NCBI GenBank assembly: GCA_017165825.1
Contig: CM029393.1
Span: 1,799,020 to 1,863,019, forward strand
Direction: 5' to 3'
Length of the DNA stretch: 64,000 bases
Origin: Hepsetus odoe
Lineage: Eukaryota; Chordata; Actinopteri; Characiformes; Hepsetidae
Below the pieces are notes generated by a model that was given only the letters and a program-made list of their open reading frames with translations, was not told the origin of the DNA and made no database searches. Position 1 is the stretch's first letter; the number at the start of each line of letters is the position of its first letter. A program made the position numbers and the translations under genes. Positions 55,332-64,000 of the stretch are shown here, piece after piece.

Positions 55332-55861
55332 TGTGCAAAAGTTTTAGGCAGGTGTGCAAACAAAGAAAAACAAAGAATGCTTTCAGAAATATAAATAATG
55401 ATTTTTTATTTTTATCAATTTACACAAAAAATGCAAAGTGGCGAACAAAATCTAAATCAATATTTGAATTGCCTTACACTTTTTGCCTTCAAACCAGCAT
55501 CAGTTCTACTAGGTACACTTGCACAAAGTCAGGGATTCTGTAGGATTATAGTCGGAGTATGATCAACCAGTTTTACCAAACAGGTGGTGAAGATCATCAA
55601 TGTCACACGGAGGTTGAAACACAGTCATGTTTGGAACAACCTACCAGCCGAGTTCCTTCAAAAACTGTGTGCAAGTGTACCTAGAAGAACTGATGCAGTT
55701 TTGAAGGCAAAGGATGGTCACACCAAATATTGATTTTAGATTCTCTTTTGTTCATTCACTGCATTTTGTTGATTGATGAAAATGAATGATTAACACTTCC
55801 ATTTTGGAAAGCATTCTTTGTTTACAGCATCTTTTCACACCTGCCTTAAACTTTTGCACAG

Positions 55862-55866
<5 letters not shown>
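55328..55866. mobile_element. Tc1/mariner-derived long-TIR element, copy 5
   Basis: GTACTGTGCAAAAGTTTTAG on the left, CTTTTGCACAGTACTG on the right. Internal arms GTTCTACTAGGTACACTTGC and CAAGTGTACCTAGAAGAACTG are inverted. About 540 bp, no transposase frame. Flanked by microsatellites on both sides. Confidence 0.85.

Positions 55867-55944
<78 letters not shown>
55866..55944. repeat. (GT)n-(AT)n compound microsatellite
   Basis: About 24 GT units, then about 16 AT units, directly after the transposon end. Confidence 0.95.
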
Positions 55945-55945
<1 letters not shown>

Positions 55946-55949
55946 CAGT

Positions 55950-56930
55950 AGCAATCTTGAATCAAGAAAAAGGAGAAAAGAGCTATAAAAAAGACTGAAA
56001 AAGACAGAAAAAAAAAAATAGAAACAGCAAGAGAGATGTGCCTCCTAGGGGCCACTAGATAACCTTTTCTTTATGCAAAGCCATGCACCAGGACCCAGTA
56101 GAGAGCACTCGATAAGGCTGTGTGGGTGTGGGTCTGTTTGGATGCTGTGTAAAGTGTGTGAGTGAGGGTTCTTCTCCACCTTTTCTTTTTCAAAGGTGTT
56201 AATGTGCTGTTTATGGATTAGATGGACCTGGACGCCTCTGCTTGGTGAACTGCTCTCAGATCAGAGTGTCATCTAAACCTAAAAGGCCACATAAAGCTGA
56301 ATAACTCATCATGCTACTCAAATGACAAATCTGACTGAATGTACTCTATAAGCTGATTTTCCTTTTTAAAATAAGGTGGGTTCTTTCAGCAGTGGAATAG
56401 AATGACCACTTATGGTTTCCTTTTAAATGTATAAATGTTTTAAATGTGTGCGGAAAGAAACTTCACATGATTTATAAAGATCTGTTTAGGGTCTATAAAG
56501 ATCTGAGGGTTCCTCCTAGAGGTCTGTTTAAGACAGGTCCAATTATAGGCCCTTTGTGTTCTGTAAAACTTTTCAGGTTACCAGCTTGGGTAGGTGGGTT
56601 TTATTTCTTCCTAGGTTGGACCATTAGTGGATATTTCAATGACTGTGCTGATGCCTGTTGTGACCGAACAAAATTATGTGTTAATGTCATAGCCATAGTA
56701 ACTAAAGCAACAATTTTACAATGCTAGCAGAGGGTTTTGTGGTTTATCTCTGATTATATCTAAAGAAAAGGCCAAAAAAACAACACAACCAGCATCTATT
56801 AAGCTCATTATTGTTACATAGAGTGCCTTTTGGCTGATTTTTGAAGCAGGAGGATGGGCAACAGATTAGTTGCTAGTGTGCCACAGTGAAAACCATGTTG
56901 GTGATTATCCAATAATCACTCATAATGGTG
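55950..56930. other. Intron 4, unassigned
   Basis: A 93-codon open frame at 56446-56727 has no recognised domain and no splice context; I do not call it a gene. Confidence 0.35.
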
Positions 56931-56934
56931 ATTA

Positions 56935-57350
56935 TGGGTCAGTGGTGGCCTAGCGGTTAGGGAGTTGGCCACAGGTGGGCTAGTGGTTCGGGAGCTGGCC
57001 ACAGGATTGGAAGCTTGTGGGTTCACCAGTAGGACAGTACTGGTAACTGTCACTAAATGTGACAAAATGGGGAGCGCTGGCCTACTGGTTAGGGGCAGGG
57101 TCCAGTAGGTTTCCCTGAGGTACAATTGACCAAGGTGGGGTGGTGATGGTCTAGTGGTAGGGTACTTGCCTATGGACCTATGGCTCAAGAGGTCCCAGGT
57201 TCAAATCCCACCTCTGACACTACCACCACTGGGTCCCTGAGCAAGACCCTTAACCCTGAGTGTCTCCAGGGGGACTGCCCCTGTAATTAGGACATGGAAG
57301 TCGCTCTGGATAAGAGCGTCCGCTAAATGCCGTAAATGTAAATGTAATGT
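56935..57350 (+). mobile_element. Rearranged SINE B pieces followed by SINE A
   Basis: 56935-57125 holds two or three partial SINE B heads in a row (GGTGGCCTAGCGGTTAGGG, GGTGGGCTAGTGGTTCGGG, GCTGGCCTACTGGTTAGGG). 57137-57350 is a near-complete SINE A (GTGATGGTCTAGTGG...GGATAAGAGCGTCCGCTAAATGCC). Confidence 0.75.
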
Positions 57351-57925
57351 ACCCCGGGTGGTGGATATGGCTGACCCCTGCACAGTGTTTATCGTTGTGT
57401 TGCACTGTTTGTTTCACAGATGGTCACTTTCCCTTCACTTCACTTAATAGAACACCTGAACAAAAACTGCATTATTTGTGCAAGAAATGTGTTTTGGCTC
57501 TCCAACCCCTGTTATAGCCACTGGCTTCTGGCTTCTGGCTCTGCAGCCTATCACTAGGCACTCAATTACATTTGCAGTTTTTAATTTTAAAAAAGAAGTG
57601 CTTTTTTCAGCTGGGTATGGGTTGAATGGAATCTGTAGACTGTGTTATGAAGGTTACGTATCCATCAGTAGCATTGCTGTAGATGTCAAAGGCTAACCAT
57701 TGGGTGGTGTGGTCCAGAGTAGGTGAGCATGATGTGAATTTTTTTTTGGTCACTGTTGTGACAGTGAGCAATTATTATGATCAACAAGATTGGCATAGTG
57801 TGTTCTATTGAAGATTTTAGGATTTATTTAATTTAAATTGAAAAGCCTAGATATATCTAGGCTTTTTTAATTGTAATACACCCAGTATGCATTTAGGCAT
57901 GTGGTTTTAATGTTATATCTTCTCA
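57351..57925. other. Intron 4, unassigned, with a perfect 26-bp palindrome
   Basis: 57841-57866 is a perfect palindrome: AAAAGCCTAGATA followed by its complement TATCTAGGCTTTT. No other feature. Confidence 0.6.
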
Positions 57926-58988
57926 GTGTACAGCCTGACTGTATTTGAGAGTAACAAATATTAAATTTCACAAAGTTTGCTGCCTAACATTTAAAATTCC
58001 AGAATGTTATGAAGAGTGATCAGATAAATTGCAATTATTTGCAAAGTCACTCTTTGCCATGAAAATGAACTTCCAGCAAGTACCAGGACTATCTCCTAAA
58101 GTTGATTCAGCTTTGGGGCTGATTGGGGCACCACCAGTGCAGAGCTTGCTCAGGAATGGCAGTAGGCAGGTGTGAGTGTATCAGCAAACATAGTGAGGAG
58201 AAGACTTTTGGAGGATGGTCTAGTGTCAAGAAGGGCAGCAAAGATTCCACTTCTATCCAAGAAGAAGTCATCAGGGACAGACTGATATTCTGCAAAGGTA
58301 CAAGGATTGGACTGCTGAGGACTGGAGTGAAGTCATTTTCTCTGATCAGTCCCCTTTCTGAATGTTTGGGGCATCCAAAGAAAAGTTGACAATCACTTCT
58401 GTGTCATGCCAACAGTAAAGCATCCTGAGATCATTCACATGTGGAGTGGCTTCTCAGCCAAATGAGTGGCTCACTCACAATTTTGCATAAAAACACAGCC
58501 ATGAATAAAGAATGGCACCAAAACATCCTCTGAGAGTAAATTCTCCCAACCATCCAAGAACAGTTTGGTGAAGAACAATGCCTTTTCCAGCATGATAGAG
58601 CACCATGCTATAAGGCAAAAGTGATCACAAAGTGAAATAAAGCATAAAAATGTTGGGTCCATGGTCAGGAAACTCCTCTGACCTTACTTCCATTGAGAAC
58701 TTGTGGTCAATCCTCAAGAGTGTCAATCCTCAAGGGTTATCAGTCAGAATTTGGTCCAGAAGTTGATTGACAGCATTCCAGGGCAAATTGCAGAGGTCTG
58801 GATAAAGAAGGGCCAGAACTGCAAATATTGACTCTTTATTGTCAAAAAAACCTTTGAAAGTTATGAAGTGCATAATCTATATTAGTGCATATAGAAACAT
58901 ATGACAAATAGATCTAAAAACACTGAAGCAGAAAACTTTGTAAATATCAATACTTGTGTCATTCTCAAAACTTTTGGCCATGGCTGTA
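57926..58988 (+). mobile_element. Tc1-family transposon, degenerate
   Basis: Right end CTCAAAACTTTTGGCCATGGCTGTACA. Left end near 57926 with ACTGTATTTGAGAGTAACAAA, and inner arms TTCACAAAGTTTGCTG / AGCAGAAAACTTTGTAA inverted. The interior keeps most of a Tc1 transposase in broken frames: GGACTGCTGAGGACTGGAGTGAAG, TTTTCCAGCATGATAGAGCACCATGC (second Asp region) and GAGAACTTGTGGTCAATCCTCAAG (last motif). The N-terminal DNA-binding part is deleted. Confidence 0.8.
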
Positions 58989-58989
58989 C

Positions 58990-59052
58990 ACTCACTCACA
59001 CACACACACACACACGCACACACACACACAGACACACACACACACGCACAAA
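58990..59052. repeat. (CA)n microsatellite, interrupted
   Basis: CA units with CGCA and GACA interruptions directly after the Tc1 right end. Confidence 0.95.
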
Positions 59053-59059
59053 GGAAATG

Positions 59060-60595
59060 TGAGTGTGAACATTATCAGGTGACTACATATGTGTGCACAA
59101 CTATTTGGCAACTATTAGTGTGCAGAATTATTGCACAACTAAATGAAAAATTTCCCATCTCATTTTTTTTTAACTGTTAAAGTGAGGGTAATATATAAAC
59201 AACTTAAAATTCACTTCTGTTTAATCATTGGCCAATATATCTGCTGTTCTTTTCAATAAAAGTCATAATCCTGGGTGGTGGTCTAGTGGGAGGATACTTG
59301 CAGATGGACCAAGAGGTCGCAGGTTTGAATCCCACCTCCAGCACTGCCTCCATTGGGTTCCTGAGCAAAACCCTTAACCCCATGTTGCTCCAGGGGGACT
59401 GTCCCTGTTATCAGAAATTGTAAGTCACTCTGATAAGATCATCTGCTAAATGTCGTAAATTTAAAAGTAAATGTAATCCTTGTATTCATGGAGTCTGTCA
59501 GTTTCCACGTTTTGTGCAGCAGCAACCAAAGCCTCCCAGACACTGTTTAGAGAAGTGGACTGTTTTCCTTCCCCATAAATCTGTTTAAGATGGTCCACAA
59601 GTTCTCATTAGGGTTTAGGTCAGGTGAGGAAGGGAGCCATATCATTATTCTTTCATATTTAAGATCTTTACTTTCCATGCATGCGATGGAGCATTGTCCT
59701 GCATATAAATCATAGTCTTCTAGAAAGATGCAGACTTTTACTGCACTACTGCTTGAAGAAAGTGTCTTCTAAAAACTGATAATAGGTTTGGGAGATGATT
59801 TTGAGTCCATCTTCAACCCAAAAAGGTCCAACTAGCTCACCTTTAATGATACCAATCCATAACTGTATCCCACCTTGACTTTACTGAAGTCTGAGTCAAA
59901 GTGGAGTTCTGTGCCTGTTGCTGATCCAGCTATGGGCCTAGCCGTTTGGTCGGTCAAGAGTCACTCTCATCTCATTAGTCCATAAAACCTTAAAAAAAAA
60001 ATCTGTCTTGAGACATTTCTTGGCCCAGTCTTGACAATGTGTCTTGTTCAGTGGTGGTCGGGTTTCAGCCTTCCTTACCTTCCTTACCAGCCATGTCTCT
60101 GAGAACTGAACACCTTGTACTTCTGGGCATTCCAGGTTCAGTTCTGGAATATGACCACACTGGAGGATAATGGGTTCCTGGTAGCTTTATGTTTCATCAA
60201 ATCTTTGGCAGTTAATTTGCGCCCTTTTTTCTCAACACATTTCTTGGGACCATGTTGACTATTTGCAATAAAGCGTTCGATGGCTCTGTGATCATGAACC
60301 AATATCTTAGCAATATCAAGATAAACTAAAAGAGTGCTGCATCCCTCTCAAAGACTCTTTTTTTTACAACTTTTCTGAGTCAGTTATATCTCATTTTTGG
60401 CCCGTTTTGCCTGAGGAAAGTAAGCTGCTTAATAATGATGCACACTTTGTTATAGGTCGTTGATCTCTTTAGGCCACACCCTACCTCATTACACAAATGC
60501 ACATCACCTGAAATCCAATTAGCATCAAGTTTATACAGCTTGGAGTTATGCATAAAAATAATGTTATGGACAAAATCTGTGCACACAGTGTATCA
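59060..60595 (-). mobile_element. Tc1-family transposon, degenerate, with nested SINE A
   Basis: The minus strand encodes a third Tc1 type in broken frames, with the blocks GCAGCAACCAAAGCCTCCCAGACAC, GATGGAGCATTGTCCTGCATA, GAGTCACTCTCATCTCATTAGTCCATAAAACC and GACAATGTGTCTTGTTCAGTGGTGG. The outer limits are approximate, as the TIRs are worn. A SINE A at 59271-59476 splits its left part. Confidence 0.75.
59271..59476 (+). mobile_element. SINE family A, nested in Tc1
   Basis: GGGTGGTGGTCTAGTGG, AGGTCGCAGGTTTGAATCCC, CAGGGGGACTGTCCCTG, GTCACTCTGATAAGATCATCTGC, ending with an A/T-rich tail AAATTTAAAAGTAAATG. Confidence 0.8.
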
Positions 60596-60895
60596 ACTAT
60601 GCCAAGTTTTCAGAATCTAACATGTAGTCATATGTTCATTCTGCCACTGGAGGTTTTCAACATCTTGGCTCACATAAACCAGGGCTGTAATAAAGCCAGA
60701 AAAATGAAATTCTGTTCTCAGGCACAGATTTAAAAAGATTACACAGATTTACAACTGCATTTCAGGACTGTCAGAATTCTAGGGTCAGGTAGAACTTCAT
60801 AATGTTTCAGCCATTGTGGTAAGATTGCATCATAGCACAGTCGAAAATCCTTCTCAAAAATGTCTTCTTTTAACAGTTTGTTTCTTGTTCTGCAG

Positions 60896-60938
60896 GCTGG
60901 AAAGCTTGCCATTGACAGAGGATGGGCAATAAATGTGG
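60896..60938 (+). CDS. hdac11: HDAC11 exon 5
   Basis: A 43-bp micro-sized exon between TTGTTCTGCAG and GTGAGT. Encodes AGKLAIDRGWAINV plus the first base of Gly. It follows the 13.4-kb intron 4 and leads into the catalytic loop. Despite its length, the codons match the family precisely (AGKLAxxRGWAINVGGGFHH). Confidence 0.95.
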
Positions 60939-61620
60939 GTGAGTTCATTTTGTATGTGCATATTTAGGTATATATGTGTGTGTTTGTATATACATACAGC
61001 CACGCAAACTTCTTGTGTTTTAGTGCTGTTTTCTCTACAGCAGCTGTGTTTGTGTTTATGCATGTGTCACTAATCCACTCTCGTCCTCATTTCTGGCTGC
61101 TGAGAGTGAGACTCCGTATCACAATGGCTCCTGCTAACTCAGCCACTTTCTCAGATTACTGCTATTAGATCAGATGAAGCCGCTGCGTCGGCATTGATAA
61201 ACATTATTTCTAATAGTCAATGGAGGATGTTCATTTCCATGCTTCGGGGGTCCATAGATTTCTTTTCCTTTTTCCACTCAGGACATCGGTTGGTAATTGA
61301 AAGCCGTGAATAGCTGAACAGGGTTACACAGGCAGGCAATAAATACTAATGAAAACTCAGTGCATCGCCATAGAGGAGACAGTGGCGTGCATGATGTTAT
61401 AATGAGACTAAATATGACAGGTTGGGAAAGGACAGATTGGATCCATTGTCTCAATGGATAAAAAAAAGGTGAGCCTCTGAAGCACTCTTTTGTAATTCAT
61501 TTCTTTATTCTAAAACAATTTGAGTTGCATTGCTTGCATAAAATTTGCTTCATAACAATGTTTATTACTTAAAAATTTCAATAATAAATATGGATTAAGG
61601 GTCATATAAAGGTTCCTCTA
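60939..61620. other. HDAC11 intron 5, first part; 61050-61480 possibly conserved noncoding
   Basis: Free of recognised repeats and less AT-rich than its surroundings, with forkhead-like GATAAACATTATTT at 61196. Candidate enhancer by composition only. Confidence 0.35.
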
Positions 61621-61624
61621 AAGC

Positions 61625-61760
61625 ATGTGAAATGACTATTTGTCACTGTGAAGCACAGCACACAGTGAAACACAACGAAATGCAACCTCTGCTTTTCACC
61701 CATACATACACATGCAGCATGGGGCAGCAATTTAAAGTTCCCAGGGAGCAGTGATCAACA
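61625..61760 (-). mobile_element. SINE family B, partial
   Basis: GACTATTTGTCACTGTGAAGCACAGCACACAGTG through CCCAGGGAGCAGTGAT; the head is missing. Confidence 0.7.
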
Positions 61761-61764
61761 TTCC

Positions 61765-63083
61765 CCTCCATGGAAATCTTTAGTAAAAGGTGAAAGATTT
61801 GTATGTGACTGCATAGAAACCTGAGATAGCAAGGCAATACAACTTGTTATACAGTTGTATTTTATATACAACTGTATAAATCCTGTTTTGTTTCTTTTTC
61901 TTCTTTAGAAAAAATTAAATGTATCTTTGATGCTTTTTCACAGGGTAAAGGGAGAGACTTTTTCTGAACCTAATGTTTTAAAGTAGAACAGTGAAGTTGC
62001 CTGAAATTAGAAACAGTGCACTTTAATTAAAGGCAAAATGATAAAGGGACCACCCCAGTGACAACTTCACCTGTTTTTTCCTTAGAAAGTACTGTTTGAT
62101 GACATTTCTGGGGAGTATGAAATGTTAAGGAATTAAGCAATGAAAGTTAAAGGGAATTGTCAAAAGTAAGGGCATTATGTTGAGAATGAAGAAAAATCTG
62201 CTAGCCTAGTCAGCACGAAACTCGCAAATCACTGCAAACAGCAGCAAAAGAAAGATTTTGCTGGCCTGAGATTAGACACTTACTGGCTCAGAGTACAGCG
62301 TAAGGCACAAAAAAAACATCTACATTGGTCACATTAACTGTGATCTCATCAGAATCGAAAGCACACAATAAAACACTTACATTGCAGACACCAGAGGCAT
62401 ATTGAAATCAGGTGCGGTAGTCTGATGAAATTTGCCTACAGTCACCAAAGGTATGTTTGGAGAAATGTGATTTTTTTTAGAAGATTTTCAATAAAAAGAA
62501 CACCTTGGCAACTGTTTAGCAAGTGGGGAGATCAATTATACTTTGGATTTGTTTGGGAGTGAGTGGGACTTGAAATGCTGTGGGGGGGGGGATCAAATCC
62601 TAAAAGCTGTCCCACAGTCAGTGAAGAAACTAGAAGAAAAGAGACAGTGATTCATAGTCGTCAGAGAAATCAACCTTGAGCTGCTTTGAGAAACAAAAGA
62701 TAAAGGAATTGGTTTTAACGTCGAAGACATGAATGCTGAAAATCTGTGATTAGATCTGAAACATGCTGTGCAGCGAGACAACTTATGAATGTGGAAGGAT
62801 TCTACAGGGAAAAGTGGAGAAAATCTAAAGCTCAAAAACACTATTACCAGTTACTTGAAATGTCTGGAGGCTGTGGTTGAAAAGGTCCTACAGACTAGAA
62901 GTGGGCTGTACCTTGCATTTGCAACATTATTTTAAAACATGTGTAGTTTGGTATACCCAAATTTTCACATACACTTATCTATAAAATGTATTAACATTTT
63001 CATTTCAATGTGGCAGCTGTTTGATTGGTCTATTGGAGAGTCTTTATTGGCTGTGAATGGCTAGCTCTATTTTTCCCTTTCAG
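61765..63083. other. HDAC11 intron 5, remainder
   Basis: No exon or clear repeat. 62220-62830 has open frames on the minus strand without familiar domains. Confidence 0.35.
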
Positions 63084-63160
63084 GTGGGGGCTTCCACCAC
63101 TGCTCCAGCGACAAAGGAGGGGGTTTCTGTGCATATGCCGACATTACTCTGGCGATAAAG
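63084..63160 (+). CDS. hdac11: HDAC11 exon 6 (catalytic His-His)
   Basis: 77 bp between TTTCCCTTTCAG and GTAAAT. Encodes GGGFHHCSSDKGGGFCAYAD then ITLAIK, residues about 141-166 (from exon 1a). The paired histidines (145 and 146) are the catalytic dyad of zinc deacetylases, and the following GGGFCAYADI is diagnostic of class IV. Zinc-binding DAHQGNG and later exons are beyond the window. The reading frame ends on a codon boundary. Confidence 0.95.
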
Positions 63161-64000
63161 GTAAATGAAAACATGTCTGAATCAGCGTTCCTGTTAAATC
63201 ATAACATTTTCATGTATTTACGGATTTTGTCAAAATGATTGAAATATCAGTGCTTGTAATGCTGATGTTGTGGAAAGCTGCAATATGCAAATCTAACCAA
63301 TTAGTGTTTTTTTATAGAATGACCAGGCACTGCTCCAAGTTAGTGTCATTAGGTGTTTTGATTTGTCCACGTACTGTAAATGACTTTGATCGACCTATGT
63401 GTTTTTACGGGGCCCTCATTTTACAATTTCCTCCTGTTTCAAATATTCTAGATTTGCAAAGTGAAGTGAAAGTGATTATCATTATGAATGCCACAGCACA
63501 AAGTGAACTAATGCTTCTCTGCATTTAAATCATATACATACTGCAGCATTGCGCAGCCATATCTGGTGCCCAGGGAGCAGTGGTGGGAACAGTACTTTGC
63601 TAATGGATGACCTTTTGATAATGGGCCTTAATCCCTAACTAAATAAGGCTGAATAAGATGGAAAATAAGGAGCCTTTTTGATTCAAGGAAAGAAAGGTAT
63701 ACATGTATTGAAAGGTATTTCAATTGCAATATTTAAAAGTAAAATTGTAATACTGATATTTGTTCCATATTGTGCAGCCCTGACAAATGCTAAAGGAAAA
63801 TGAATGTAAACATTACTTCTTGGAAACTTTATTTTCATTTATTACAGTTCTTTTGTTCCCCTGTGGGGGTTTCTAGTGCATGTGTTTATTTGCACTGAAT
63901 GTTGGGTATTGTAGTGACGGCATTTATGGACTAAAATAAAAAAAAAAGAAAAACACAGTTAAGATTTCTGTCATGGTGAGAAGGCTGTGGGAAATACTTC
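63161..64000. other. HDAC11 intron 6, with SINE B copy
   Basis: 63458-63640 is a diverged SINE B on the minus strand (AAAGTGAAGTGAAAGTGATTATC...CCCAGGGAGCAGTGG). The rest is unassigned to the window edge. Confidence 0.5.

Noticed and set aside
55786..55998. ORF with Cys-Val repeats
   Set aside because: Translation of the (GT)n run after a transposon.
56446..56727. 93-codon ORF as an extra HDAC11 exon
   Set aside because: No similarity to any deacetylase segment; exons 4 and 5 join directly in frame without it.

Overview
This is vertebrate nuclear DNA from a ray-finned fish. The evidence is one spliced vertebrate gene with GT-AG introns, many Tc1/mariner, RTE-like LINE and tRNA-derived SINE copies of types known from teleosts, long TA/GT/CA microsatellites, and no dense ORFs. 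The SINE tails (the GGATAAGAGCGTCTGCTAAATG type) suit an otophysan teleost such as a catfish or relative, but the species cannot be fixed from the sequence.

The only protein-coding host gene I can support is the 5' half of HDAC11, the class IV histone deacetylase / lysine fatty-acyl hydrolase, on the + strand from about 40.0 kb to the right edge. Two alternative first exons (40035-40045 and 40390-40424) have the same splice phase. They are followed by exons at 40622-40770, 42954-43054, 47346-47462, 60896-60938 and 63084-63160. With the first of these starts, the exons join into 166 uninterrupted codons, up to and past the catalytic His-His pair. The rest of the gene lies beyond the window. 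The 13.4-kb intron 4 is swollen by Tc1-type transposons. Two promoter-like clusters lie next to the alternative starts: a perfect CRE before one, and perfect NRF1 plus ZNF143-like sites before the other.

Positions 1-39.8 kb are gene-poor and repeat-rich, with no convincing host exon. The layout is: an LTR-like element (0.5-0.8 kb); an old degenerate multi-copy repeat (2-5.2 kb); RTE-like LINE fragments (3.8-4.6, 10.5-12.8, 17.1-17.9, 21.3-24.3, 29.7-30.0 kb, plus short 3' ends at 45.2 and 46.1 kb); a long-TIR Tc1/mariner-derived family (6.4, 9.1, 30.9, 36.9, 55.3 kb); other Tc1 elements (18.5-20.4, 51-52, 57.9-59.0, 59.1-60.6 kb); L2-like LINE pieces (26.3 and 27.8-28.3 kb); and several SINE families throughout. 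Single-copy AT-rich stretches, such as 28.3-29.3 kb, may hold conserved noncoding elements.

The most unusual material is mobile. (1) A short LTR family has copies at about 0.5, 9.6, 12.4, 15.9, 19.7, 24.4 and 37.6 kb. Three copies have perfect 5-bp target duplications. The TATA region lies inside a nested palindrome whose arms differ between copies but stay complementary. Two copies carry a 42-bp-period tandem repeat at their 5' end. (2) A 442-bp insertion inside a Tc1 element carries, in tandem, a tRNA-Arg(CCU)-like sequence, a fully paired initiator tRNA-Met and a tRNA-derived SINE, flanked by one short target duplication. It looks like a triple Pol III unit that moved as one retroposon.
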